IMG/VR virus record: IMGVR_UViG_3300022927_000008
Coordinates: 45,774 to 109,773 of that record
Length of the DNA: 64,000 nt
Direction: 5' to 3' (one strand)
Origin: a virus
Within the stretch, counting starts at the first letter, position 1. The number at the start of each line of letters is the position of its first letter. A program made the translations under genes and the position numbers. The notes below the pieces were generated by a model. The model was not told the DNA's origin. It saw only the letters and a list, made by a program, of their open reading frames with translations, and made no database searches. Shown here in pieces: positions 1-6,012 of this stretch.

Positions 1-11
1 AAACTTAAGTT

Positions 12-563
12 TTACAGTGTTACCTTTTTTTTCAGACATTCAATTGTTTCTTTTGCGGATGTGTGTAATATACCAATTCCTCCTTTAGATTCCCACTGCT
101 CAATGTTATCTTTTCGATCATCAATCAAAATGTGAGAAGGAGCAGCATACTTTTGCTTGTTATGGGAATAAGCCAAATTCAACTTAACTCCTAACTTGTG
201 GTTTCTAACCCACAACCGCTTACCTAACCGTGAGTGTTCTGCTCTTGAAGGGGAGGAAAGCAACTCAACGTAGAAGTTTTCAGTAATAAATTTAAATAGT
301 TCCTTACCATCTTCCATCCAATCCATTCCTACCCAAAAACCTACTCCTCTACCATCAATAAGTTCCCAAAACTCATCTTTACCGTTTTTTTCAGTAAACT
401 TTTTGGGACCCCAAGGGTGAATTTCGCTAAACTGCTTATCAAAGTCAGTAAGCACTCCATCCATATCACAATAGATCTTGGGCCGAAACTCTTTCGATAC
501 CGTAAGTGCTTCCTCTTCGGATAGCTCCAAACTGTTCATTGTTGTAAATTGGTTTTGCTTCAT
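12..563 (-). CDS. HAD-superfamily 5'-nucleotidase-like phosphatase
   Basis: 183 residues. The HAD motif I nucleophile region reads YCDMDGVLTDF (about residues 31-41) and a late motif ILIDDRKDNI (about 145-154) matches HAD motif IV acidic residues. This layout is typical of NT5C-type 5'(3')-deoxyribonucleotidases, which dephosphorylate (deoxy)nucleoside monophosphates; the substrate is inferred. It is the last gene of a chain of overlapping small genes (852-1082, 665-865, 466-708) and overlaps the preceding frame by about 98 nt. An internal ATG (MNSLEL, 539) would shorten but not abolish the overlap. Confidence 0.75.
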   Translation of the reverse strand: MKQNQFTTMNSLELSEEEALTVSKEFRPKIYCDMDGVLTDFDKQFSEIHPWGPKKFTEKNGKDEFWELIDGRGVGFWVGMDWMEDGKELFKFITENFYVELLSSPSRAEHSRLGKRLWVRNHKLGVKLNLAYSHNKQKYAAPSHILIDDRKDNIEQWESKGGIGILHTSAKETIECLKKKVTL

Positions 564-708
564 TTATATCTTCACTAAAATATGGATACCCTCTCCTCAA
601 TCCGGCAAACACCCTTGCATACTCATCTATTACATAAAATGGGCGTTTGCGTTCTTCTGCTATTTTAAGGTCGATCTCGTTCTCCTGGCGCCTCAGGTCG
701 ATGTACAT
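466..708 (-). CDS. hypothetical protein, overlaps HAD gene
   Basis: 80 residues, unrecognised. It has a charged N-terminus and an aromatic-rich middle (RPFYVIDEYARVFAGL, GYPYFSEDINEAKPIY) that looks like genuine globular protein. Its last 32 codons lie inside the start of the HAD phosphatase gene in another frame, an unusually long overlap. Its start overlaps the end of the preceding gene (665-865) by 44 nt, consistent with translational coupling. Confidence 0.55.
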   Translation of the reverse strand: MYIDLRRQENEIDLKIAEERKRPFYVIDEYARVFAGLRRGYPYFSEDINEAKPIYNNEQFGAIRRGSTYGIERVSAQDLL

Positions 709-865
709 AATTCTGGGATTTACGTTGGATTTCTTCTGCTATAAACCTTATATGCTGGAGGTGGGTAAATACTTCCTCAGTAACTTCAGAGAAGTGTTTG
801 CGGTCAATTTCATTGAGTTGGTTAAGGATGTATTGTGCTTCCTTATAGATCTTATTCCTCTCCAT
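665..865 (-). CDS. hypothetical helical protein
   Basis: 66 residues, mostly helical and charged (EAQYILNQLNEIDRKHF, HLQHIRFIAEEIQRKS), with no recognised domain. The start codon overlaps the tail of the upstream gene (stop at 852) by 14 nt, placing it in the same polycistron. The function is unknown. Confidence 0.55.
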   Translation of the reverse strand: MERNKIYKEAQYILNQLNEIDRKHFSEVTEEVFTHLQHIRFIAEEIQRKSQNYVHRPEAPGERDRP

Positions 866-1082
866 CGAGCATCAGATTATTGTTTTCTAAAAAATACCAG
901 AAACGTTCGAGCCATAGGGCAATTCGTACGTCATCAATGGTGTCGTCAAATTTAGCACCTTCAGCACGGGCATCTGCTACTTTCATGATACCGAAGTCAG
1001 CTAGATCACGTGCTTTGTCTTCATCACCACGTGCTAGTGCTTCACGTGCGTTTGCGTAACAATCAGAGACTGTCATTTTCAT
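852..1082 (-). CDS. hypothetical protein
   Basis: 76 residues from MKMTVSDCY. A longer in-frame start at 1169 is rejected because it would run through the independent small gene 1063-1197. The product is acidic and alanine-rich (AREALARGDEDKARDLADF) and ends LMLDGEE. It resembles a small helical phage protein; no function is recognised. It overlaps its neighbours at both ends. Confidence 0.6.
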   Translation of the reverse strand: MKMTVSDCYANAREALARGDEDKARDLADFGIMKVADARAEGAKFDDTIDDVRIALWLERFWYFLENNNLMLDGEE

Positions 1083-1197
1083 TTTTATGTTTTGTTTTAC
1101 GGGTATATTTACTTTTGTCAGTATGTACCTTATTAGAGGGTTGGCGGAAATATTTACCCTCAGGTACACTAGCGTTTATGTTTTTCCGCTTTTTCAT
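1063..1197 (-). CDS. small basic protein (44 aa)
   Basis: A short reading frame starting MKKRKNINASVPEGKYF and rich in Lys, Asn and Thr (NKVHTDKSKYTRKTKHKN). It lies directly downstream of a promoter-like box (1201-1217) and its TGA overlaps the next gene start. Its tail is compositionally similar to the other small basic protein at 7547-7687, but homology cannot be established by eye. A nucleic-acid-binding role is possible but unproven. Confidence 0.5.
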   Translation of the reverse strand: MKKRKNINASVPEGKYFRQPSNKVHTDKSKYTRKTKHKNENDSL

Positions 1198-1200
1198 GCA

Positions 1201-1217
1201 CCATAAAGATACGAAAG
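1201..1217 (-). promoter_or_regulatory. promoter-like box, minus strand
   Basis: On the minus strand this reads CTTTCGTATCTTTATGG. It resembles five other boxes with core TTCGTATATT(C/T) in front of minus-strand genes, and the Bacteroidetes sigma -7 consensus TAnnTTTG. It lies only a few bases from the start of the 44-aa gene at 1197. Confidence 0.4.
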
Positions 1218-1251
1218 TTCCCGGCAAAAACCACATTTTCATATGACGGGA

Positions 1252-2391
1252 TTATGAAAATTGATGATTAAAAACAAGATTTCGATTTCCTCCCCATTCA
1301 TGCCACCAATGAAGGTATCCTATTGTGGAACATAATTTATCTTTTAATTTATCTACCCCACAGCAAATAGTTACTTTTTTATTATTTTTTAAGTAAAATT
1401 CTATATTTTGTTTGGTGTATTCAAGATCTTCTTGTGTATTTACTTTAAAAAAAGCATAATCTGCATCTTCCCTAAACTTGAAATACTCTATACCATAATC
1501 AAAAAACAGCTCCCTAATTCTATTTCTAGAACGGGGATTTAATTGAGAATTGTGGATATCAAATTTAAAATTTTGGGGATAATTATAATGATCAGATAAT
1601 AACATACCCACCCACACATCATAACATTCATCATAGTAATGTTCAATAGAATCTAATTCTTCTAAGTTTATTTTAGAATTACGTTTTTCTATAAACCTAC
1701 TATTTTCTTCAACCATAATTTGTAGTTCTTCACTAGGTCTTACTTTATGGGATACTGATGTGTTAGATTCTTGGGAGTAAGTATGTAATACTCTAGGGAG
1801 GAATAAGAGTTTTCCTTTAGTTTCCGTAATATACCCCTTAACAAGATCTTCTGCAAAACTATGTTTAAATTCTCCTTCTTTAGCAAATTCTTCTGTGGAA
1901 CGGGTTTTTATTCTATAAGCTCTAGCATCTCCTAAACTTCTCCACATTTTTTTTCCTTCCTCTAGGTTATAGACCCCCTTATAATGGTTATCTCTATACC
2001 ACTCAATTTTCCCTTTAATATGATTCTTTTTCATTATAGAAGAACAAGATATCATTTCTACTTTGGGGAATTTATCAAAATTATACTTATAAACTTCTAA
2101 TAATTTAGGATGGGGGAAATCATCAACATCCTGTACTAGCATAATGTCTCCTGTAGAAATCTCGACAGGGGGGTTAAAGTAAAATTCTCTTTTCCATCTA
2201 GGTTTAATGTATTTTATCTGAGGGTGGAGTGAGGTGAAATCTATTAGGGTTTTTTCTATAGAGGAATCTTCACTAAAATCATCTGATATGATCCATTCCC
2301 AATTAGTGTAGGTTTGGTTTTTTATACCTTCCCAAACTTGATTTAAGTATTCTATATTATTATAGAACCCACTATATATAGTAAATTTCAT
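1252..2391 (-). CDS. family 2 glycosyltransferase
   Basis: 379 residues with a GT-A fold N-terminus: FTIYSGFYNNIEYLNQVWEG, then TYTNWEWIISDDFSEDSS, then the metal/nucleotide-sugar motif LVQDVDDFPHPKLL (around residues 86-99). GT2 enzymes transfer a sugar from an activated donor. The ~250-residue C-terminal part has no recognised motif. The start ATG overlaps the stop of the preceding glycosyltransferase gene (TAATG), so the two are probably made together. Acceptor and sugar are unknown. Confidence 0.8.
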   Translation of the reverse strand: MKFTIYSGFYNNIEYLNQVWEGIKNQTYTNWEWIISDDFSEDSSIEKTLIDFTSLHPQIKYIKPRWKREFYFNPPVEISTGDIMLVQDVDDFPHPKLLEVYKYNFDKFPKVEMISCSSIMKKNHIKGKIEWYRDNHYKGVYNLEEGKKMWRSLGDARAYRIKTRSTEEFAKEGEFKHSFAEDLVKGYITETKGKLLFLPRVLHTYSQESNTSVSHKVRPSEELQIMVEENSRFIEKRNSKINLEELDSIEHYYDECYDVWVGMLLSDHYNYPQNFKFDIHNSQLNPRSRNRIRELFFDYGIEYFKFREDADYAFFKVNTQEDLEYTKQNIEFYLKNNKKVTICCGVDKLKDKLCSTIGYLHWWHEWGGNRNLVFNHQFS

Positions 2392-3329
2392 TATTTTTTA
2401 ACAATACAGTTAGTTCTCCTAAATTCAATATTATTAGTAAATACTAAATCTTCTTTATAATAATAATTCCCTTCTTTATTACTATTTAAAATAAAAATAT
2501 AAGATACAGGGGTGGGTTTAAGAGGGTGTATACTTCCATCTTCATGTTCCAAACTACATGGATCTGGGAAAGTTCCCTCTTTAGGCCAAATCAAATATGA
2601 GTTTTTTTCAGAATAAAAATATATGTTTACTAAAGATTGCCCTAAAGTATATTTTCCATTAAAACTTTTATATACTCCTGAAAAGGGGATATCTTGTGTG
2701 TGTGGGAATTTTTGGTTTGAGTACTTCTCAATTGCCCATTTAAAAAAAGATTCACAGAACCAACCCTCTTTAAGGTTAGGATCATTGACTGTTCCCTCTT
2801 TATACAAATTAAGCACAGGCTCTATAGAATTTACATATGTGTTACAGGGAAGAGCAAATATATTAGTTGCAAAATTATAATCCTCCCCTTCTCCCCAAGG
2901 AAAAAATAAAGGATCTCCTTTTTCCCCTCTGTTAATAAATTTATAAAAGTTTTCTTCACTTAATTCTATATCATAGTTTAGATGATAAACATAATCATAT
3001 CCTAAACTTTGACACAACTTAATTGCTTTAAGTATTTGGTGAAGATGAGCATAGCCATAATCCCATTCTACAAATTCCGCATAAAGATTTTCTCCCCACT
3101 CTATTTTAGGATCTACAAGCTCCCAAAATACAGCATACCTATTAGGTCTAGGATTTTCTTTAATATTTAAAGTATAATCTACCTTTTGTTGTATTTCTAT
3201 AGGAATGGGGAAGTTACCCGCAAATATTACGGGTAACTTTTTATCTTGTAAAAAATCTACAAGTTTGTGAGCAATTTTTATTTTCTCACTATTGTTTATA
3301 TGGGAAGTAACTAATATACAAGGACTCAT
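2391..3329 (-). CDS. glycosyltransferase-like protein
   Basis: 312 residues. The N-terminus (ILVTSHINNSEKIKIAHKLV) and a central segment SLGYDYVYHLNYDIELSEENF, carrying an acidic DxD-like site, fit a GT-A type transferase of the kind found in phage and capsule loci. It overlaps the next GT2 gene by 1 nt and the preceding small gene by 4 nt (ATGA). Donor and acceptor are not deducible. It could also be a catalytically degenerate relative. Confidence 0.6.
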   Translation of the reverse strand: MSPCILVTSHINNSEKIKIAHKLVDFLQDKKLPVIFAGNFPIPIEIQQKVDYTLNIKENPRPNRYAVFWELVDPKIEWGENLYAEFVEWDYGYAHLHQILKAIKLCQSLGYDYVYHLNYDIELSEENFYKFINRGEKGDPLFFPWGEGEDYNFATNIFALPCNTYVNSIEPVLNLYKEGTVNDPNLKEGWFCESFFKWAIEKYSNQKFPHTQDIPFSGVYKSFNGKYTLGQSLVNIYFYSEKNSYLIWPKEGTFPDPCSLEHEDGSIHPLKPTPVSYIFILNSNKEGNYYYKEDLVFTNNIEFRRTNCIVKK

Positions 3330-3538
3330 GTCAATGTCATAACCTCAGAATGGTGATAGAATTTACCTCTTTTAAAATCGGCTTTTTTAATCCTACGACC
3401 TTTACCAGACTCTGCTTTTTGTACAAAGTAGTAAGGACCTTCCCTATCATCGTAGGCTACTTGGTTAATTTCAGCAGTAACAATATAATCATTACCCTTA
3501 CGTGAGTCTGGGACTCGGACTTGTTCGAACATTTTCAT
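3326..3538 (-). CDS. hypothetical small protein
   Basis: 70 residues, beta-rich and charged (DYIVTAEINQVAYDDREGPYYFV, then a Lys/Arg-rich GKGRRIKKADFKRGKFY). This looks like an SH3-like barrel or DNA-associated small protein, but no family is recognised. It is the first gene after tRNA-Leu(UAG) and overlaps the glycosyltransferase start by 4 nt. Confidence 0.6.
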   Translation of the reverse strand: MKMFEQVRVPDSRKGNDYIVTAEINQVAYDDREGPYYFVQKAESGKGRRIKKADFKRGKFYHHSEVMTLT

Positions 3539-3557
3539 TTTATAACTTATTTAGTTG

Positions 3558-3637
3558 TACCTAAGGTGGGACTCGAACCCACACGCCGAAGCACTAGTTC
3601 CTAAGACTAGCGTGTATACCAATTCCACCACTTAGGC
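3558..3637 (-). tRNA. tRNA-Leu(UAG)
   Basis: The minus strand folds into a cloverleaf with acceptor GCCTAAG/CTTAGGT, anticodon arm CTAGT-CTTAGGA-ACTAG giving anticodon UAG, a long class-II variable arm, and T-arm GTGGGTTCGAGTCCCAC. It reads CUA leucine codons. No CCA is encoded. Confidence 0.93.
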
Positions 3638-3646
3638 AAATAACCC

Positions 3647-3871
3647 TTAGTGGGTCATTTTAGCTGTAGGCTCAACAGCTGCAAGGCTATCAAGCAATTC
3701 ACCTACAGTCTCGATTGAGTCTGTATTAAAAGGCATTTCTACACCTGTAGTGTCCCACTGTAGGCTGTCAGTTGCACAGCTATCAGCCATAGGGGTTACA
3801 CAGTTTTCGTCTTCGGTTCCTCCACAAGAGGCAAGAGCAACAATTGCTCCAATAAAAAATAGTTGTTTCAT
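3647..3871 (-). CDS. small lipoprotein
   Basis: 74 residues from MKQLFFIGAIVALASCGG. A short hydrophobic signal ends in a lipobox (ALASC), followed by an acidic, Thr/Ser-rich domain with two further cysteines. The internal start is chosen because it begins exactly at the signal peptide and overlaps the preceding gene as ATGA. It is predicted to be exported and lipid-anchored in the host envelope. The role is unknown; superinfection exclusion or lysis control are possibilities only. Confidence 0.65.
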   Translation of the reverse strand: MKQLFFIGAIVALASCGGTEDENCVTPMADSCATDSLQWDTTGVEMPFNTDSIETVGELLDSLAAVEPTAKMTH

Positions 3872-4074
3872 CGTTTTGTATTTTGGTTTGTTAAAATGTA
3901 CCATGGTGGTACGTCTGATTTCTTTTTTGGTAGTTTTCTAAATGTTTGTACTTCGGGGTAATTATACCCTTCATGTAGTAATCTAACTGTTTTATCTTTG
4001 GTATTAATGTTAAGAACCTCTCCTTGGACCTCCTCGCCAAATAGAAAAAAATTTATAATATCTCCTACTTTCAT
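3868..4074 (-). CDS. hypothetical protein
   Basis: 68 residues from MKVGDIINFFLFGEEVQG, whose ATG overlaps the upstream stop as TAATG. An N-terminal beta-rich pattern (VQGEVLNINTKDKTVRLLHEG) suggests a small barrel. The C-terminus is PPWYILTNQNTKR. It sits between two lipoprotein genes and has no recognised family. Confidence 0.55.
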   Translation of the reverse strand: MKVGDIINFFLFGEEVQGEVLNINTKDKTVRLLHEGYNYPEVQTFRKLPKKKSDVPPWYILTNQNTKR

Positions 4075-4289
4075 TACCAATCCCTTTGACATTGCTTACG
4101 GGGGACCCTAGCATATCTAGTACGAATTCCATTGTTGTAGGAATTACCTCTTCCACTATACCTCATATGAGAAAATTTTCCATCATTAGTAAAAACAGCA
4201 GATTGGGTTCTGCTATTATAATAATAAGGAGAACAACTTGACAATCCAAGGGCAATAAACAACCCCAATAAGTAACTTAAATGTTTCAT
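4074..4289 (-). CDS. small lipoprotein
   Basis: 71 residues beginning MKHLSYLLGLFIALGLSSCS, a signal peptide with lipobox LSSC. The mature part is short, basic and tyrosine/asparagine-rich (SPYYYNSRTQ, YSGRGNSYNNGIRTRY). It is probably anchored in the host membrane. An AT-rich ATAAATATT element lies just upstream (4295-4303). The function is unknown. Confidence 0.6.
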   Translation of the reverse strand: MKHLSYLLGLFIALGLSSCSPYYYNSRTQSAVFTNDGKFSHMRYSGRGNSYNNGIRTRYARVPRKQCQRDW

Positions 4290-4305
4290 TTGTAATAAAT
4301 ATTTG

Positions 4306-4375
4306 AGGTTAGGGGTGGAATTGCACCACCGTAATAGGATTTGCGATCCTATACCTTCTAATCGGACACCTAACC
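4306..4375 (-). tRNA. tRNA-Cys(GCA), degenerate D-arm
   Basis: Acceptor GGTTAGG/CCTAACC is perfect, the anticodon arm TAGGA-TCGCAAA-TCCTA gives anticodon GCA, and the T-stem GGTGG/CCACC pairs. The D-arm pairs poorly and the T-loop starts TGC rather than TTC, and the gene is only about 70 nt. It may be a functional minimal tRNA or a decaying one. Confidence 0.7.
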
Positions 4376-4376
4376 A

Positions 4377-4626
4377 TATTGCCCCAGCCAGCGCTGAGGA
4401 CTTGTCCGTCTGGTATCTCGTCGGACCACTGAGATTCTATATTCTGGGTTATAGAAAACCTAGTCTCCCATATTAGACCAAGGGTTATTATGGGGTGATG
4501 TCTGTTCCCCTCTCTGACCCCAAGTATCAGGCCAACTGGGAATCGAACCCAGAGACATCGACTACTAGAATACTGCCATATCCGTTCGCACTTTTACCCC
4601 TCTCCCCCTGGCAGGGGGGAAATTGG
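4377..4626 (-). other. 250-nt gene-free spacer, possibly structured RNA
   Basis: No convincing ORF. The two ends can pair: CCCC-a-GCCAG (4382-4391) with CTGGC-a-GGGG (4608-4617), nine base pairs around an A.A mismatch, although a local hairpin 4604-4618 competes. Internally, minus-strand hairpins TTCTAT/ATAGAA and GTCCG/CGGAC form. A perfect T-arm-like hairpin CTGGGTTCGATTCCCAG lies at 4536-4552 but lacks a matching acceptor and anticodon arm. It could be a tRNA remnant or a second structured RNA. Confidence 0.35.
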
Positions 4627-4698
4627 AGCCACTAGTCGGAATTGAACCAACGACCGATGCTTTACAAGAGCATTGCTCTACCGCTGAGCTATAGTGGC
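4627..4698 (-). tRNA. tRNA-Thr(UGU)
   Basis: Acceptor GCCACTA/TAGTGGC, D-arm with AGCTCAGCGGTAGAGC, anticodon arm ATGCT-CTTGTAA-AGCAT giving UGU, and T-arm GTTGGTTCAATTCCGAC. It reads ACA codons. Confidence 0.93.
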
Positions 4699-4718
4699 TA
4701 CATTCGCCTCACACGCTG

Positions 4719-4792
4719 TGATCCCGCTGGGACTCGAACCCAGGACCCTCTCATTAAAAGTGAGATGCTCTAACCAACTGAGCTACGGGATC
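4719..4792 (-). tRNA. tRNA-Lys(UUU)
   Basis: Acceptor GATCCCG/CGGGATC, canonical D-arm, anticodon arm TCTCA-CTTTTAA-TGAGA giving UUU, and T-arm CTGGGTTCGAGTCCCAG. It lies 3 nt from the candidate structured RNA at 4796-5140. Confidence 0.95.
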
Positions 4793-4795
4793 AAT

Positions 4796-5140
4796 AAATG
4801 AAGGAATGGGTAAAGAGTTATTCAGGCTCTTAAGCGCGACAAGCAGGCGGTTGTATTGGTAAATCATAATGGCACAAGAGGAGTGTTAAACCCGCATCCC
4901 ATTAATCATTTCACTTCATGGCTGCTAACCCCAATTGAAGTTCACAATATCGCTTAGTAGAATTTAGTTCCACTATCACACAACCACACCCTAATAGGCC
5001 CACACCGGGCTTTCACCCCCTACAGCGCTTGCTGTAAGTCGAGCTACCTATTAACATGTGTACTTTATTCCCCTAATCATAGGAACACATTCAGTCATAC
5101 CCCCCCGTGCGTGATCAGCGCGGTAGGGTTTCCTTCATTT
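4796..5140 (-). ncRNA. candidate large structured RNA in the tRNA array
   Basis: A ~345-nt gene-free block filling the gap between tRNA-Ile and tRNA-Lys almost exactly. Its ends are an 11-bp perfect inverted repeat (4796-4806 with 5130-5140), a terminal closing helix. On the minus strand several nested stems are visible: ATGTGT/ACACAT enclosing TTCC/GGAA, AATAGG/CCTATT enclosing TACAGC-AAGC-GCTGTA and GGG-TGAAAG-CCC, TAGTGGAA/TTCTACTA, ACTTCA/TGAAGT, and a longer-range GTGGTTGT/ACAACCGC. No RNase P (ACAGAA), tmRNA or 6S hallmarks were found. Large ornate RNAs such as GOLLD and ROOL are known near phage tRNAs; membership here is untested. Confidence 0.6.
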
Positions 5141-5141
5141 G

Positions 5142-5215
5142 TAGGAACGGCAGGAATCGAACCTGCGACCTTCAAGATATAAGCTTGATGCTCTAACCAA
5201 TTGAGCTACGTTCCC
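5142..5215 (-). tRNA. tRNA-Ile(UAU)
   Basis: Acceptor GGGAACG/CGTTCCT, standard D-arm, anticodon arm TCAAG-CTTATAT-CTTGA with anticodon UAU, and T-arm GCAGGTTCGATTCCTGC. It reads the AUA codon directly, useful for an AT-rich phage. Confidence 0.93.
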
Positions 5216-5289
5216 ATATTGGTGCGTCATTTTATTACGCAGTGACGTCATCAGCGAATGCTATTTATTTCAATAAGTAAAGAACCTAG

Positions 5290-5363
5290 TACTCCCTACA
5301 GGATTTGAACCTGTGACCCACAGCTTAGAAGGCTGTTGCTCTATCCAGCTGAGCTAAGGGAGC
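5290..5363 (-). tRNA. tRNA-Arg(UCU)
   Basis: Acceptor GCTCCCT/AGGGAGT (one G-U pair), D-arm AGCTCAGCTGGATAGAGC, anticodon arm ACAGC-CTTCTAA-GCTGT giving UCU, and T-arm ACAGGTTCAAATCCTGT. It reads AGA codons. Confidence 0.94.
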
Positions 5364-5371
5364 ATATTTTG

Positions 5372-5456
5372 TAGCGCTGGGGGGACTCGAACCCCCACGG
5401 ACCTACGGTCCAACAGATTTTAAGTCTGTCGTGTCTACCACTTCCACCACAGCGCC
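5372..5456 (-). tRNA. tRNA-Leu(UAA)
   Basis: A class-II tRNA with a long variable arm. Acceptor GGCGCTG/CAGCGCT, anticodon arm ACAGA-CTTAAAA-TCTGT giving UAA, and T-arm GGGGGTTCGAGTCCCCC. It reads UUA codons and is the second leucine tRNA of the array. Confidence 0.94.
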
Positions 5457-5459
5457 ATA

Positions 5460-5492
5460 TTTTTATTTTATTTTTTAATGTACTTAAAGTAA
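5460..5492 (-). repeat. 33-bp direct repeat, copy 1 (copy 2 at 5828-5860)
   Basis: Identical to 5828-5860. Each copy encodes the C-terminus (YFKYIKK) and stop of a ~30-residue membrane peptide. Together with the 44-bp repeat upstream it shows that a whole promoter-plus-gene unit was duplicated while the peptide cores diverged. Confidence 0.9.
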
Positions 5493-5557
5493 GTGTAAGT
5501 ATTAAAAATAACCAATAAACTCAAAAAACTCCAACAATAAATTTGAAAATCTGTCAT
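5468..5557 (-). CDS. small membrane peptide (29 aa), paralogue 1
   Basis: Reads MTDFQIYCWSFLSLLVIF then NTYTYFKYIKK: one hydrophobic helix and a basic tail, predicted single-pass inner-membrane peptide. The 5' leader and promoter box are identical to those of the paralogue at 5836-5931, and the C-termini match. Conservation of both ends with a diverged middle supports translation. The function is unknown; membrane peptides of this size in phages often inhibit host functions. Confidence 0.55.
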   Translation of the reverse strand: MTDFQIYCWSFLSLLVIFNTYTYFKYIKK

Positions 5558-5593
5558 TTCTCTGCCTTAACTTTACCCCATGAATATACGAAC
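5550..5593 (-). repeat. 44-bp direct repeat, copy 1 (copy 2 at 5924-5967)
   Basis: 44 identical bases shared with 5924-5967, covering the promoter-like box, leader and first codons of the two small membrane peptide genes. Confidence 0.92.
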
Positions 5594-5599
5594 GGGATC
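5582..5599 (-). promoter_or_regulatory. promoter-like box
   Basis: Minus strand GATCCCGTTCGTATATTC, 25 nt upstream of the start of the 29-aa membrane peptide. The same core TTCGTATATTC and spacing occur at 5956, 6368 and 24267. Confidence 0.5.
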
Positions 5600-5630
5600 T
5601 TACAACCCCAAATCCCTCGCGGGAAATTTT

Positions 5631-5828
5631 TTATTCTTCAAGATAAAGAATAATAATAAGGGTAATGATAACTAATCCAAACAAAAGCATATAATAATTA
5701 GCAGGCTCTGGGTCTCCGCTAATGATGATGTGCGTGTTTGCAATAAAGTTTAAAATAAAGAGTATTAATTGCAAAAGCAAAAATGCTGCCCCAAGAAAAT
5801 TCAGGATATAGAAGACAAATGCATTCAT
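5631..5828 (-). CDS. two-TM small membrane protein
   Basis: 65 residues from MNAFVFYILNFLGAAFLLL. Two hydrophobic segments (about 1-27 and 45-63) flank a short polar loop with SGDPEPANYY, and the tail is LYLEE. The longer in-frame start at 5903 is rejected because it lies inside the independent small gene 5836-5931, whose stop is 7 nt upstream. It is probably co-transcribed with that peptide from the box at 5956. The role is unknown. Confidence 0.55.
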   Translation of the reverse strand: MNAFVFYILNFLGAAFLLLQLILFILNFIANTHIIISGDPEPANYYMLLFGLVIITLIIILYLEE

Positions 5829-5835
5829 TTTTATT

Positions 5836-5931
5836 TTATTTTTTAATGTACTTAAAGTAATTGTAAATATTGATAGGAATACAAACCCCAAACACAACTC
5901 CATAAATAATAATCCAAACCTGATCTGTCAT
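5836..5931 (-). CDS. small membrane peptide (31 aa), paralogue 2
   Basis: Reads MTDQVWIIIYGVVFGVCIP then INIYNYFKYIKK: a single hydrophobic helix with a basic C-terminus. It shares start, leader, promoter and C-terminus with the 29-aa peptide at 5468-5557. It is followed by the two-TM gene. Confidence 0.55.
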   Translation of the reverse strand: MTDQVWIIIYGVVFGVCIPINIYNYFKYIKK

Positions 5932-5955
5932 TTCTCTGCCTTAACTTTACCCCAT

Positions 5956-5981
5956 GAATATACGAACCGGATTTTCGGATC
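5956..5981 (-). promoter_or_regulatory. promoter-like box
   Basis: Minus strand contains GGTTCGTATATTC 25 nt before the start at 5931, preceded by a small GGATCCGAAAATCC inverted sequence. The core is shared with five other gene-proximal sites. Confidence 0.5.
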
Positions 5982-6012
5982 CCACATTTTGGGATGACTT
6001 TAAGATGACCTT
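5982..6012 (-). repeat. 31-bp direct repeat, copy 1 (copy 2 at 6395-6425)
   Basis: 31 bases with one mismatch to 6395-6425. It lies at the 3' end of a gene and immediately upstream of a promoter box in both places, so it may be part of an extended promoter or 3'-end element. In copy 2 it also supplies the last codons of the gene at 6413. Confidence 0.85.

Noticed and set aside
478-1246. Plus-strand ORFs at 478-744, 647-955, 835-1059 and 1010-1246
   Set aside because: They oppose a chain of overlapping minus-strand genes and lack protein-like composition or motifs.
4528-4603. Extra tRNA with a perfect T-arm
   Set aside because: No matching acceptor strand (AGGCCAA expected) and no five-pair anticodon stem, so it is described as part of the spacer.
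4796-5140. RNase P RNA, tmRNA or group I intron
   Set aside because: No ACAGAA/GAGGAAA core, no tag ORF or tmRNA ends, and no convincing group I P-Q-R-S elements.
5829-5903. Longer start of the two-TM gene at 5903
   Set aside because: It lies inside the 31-aa membrane peptide gene; the ATG at 5828 follows that gene's stop closely.
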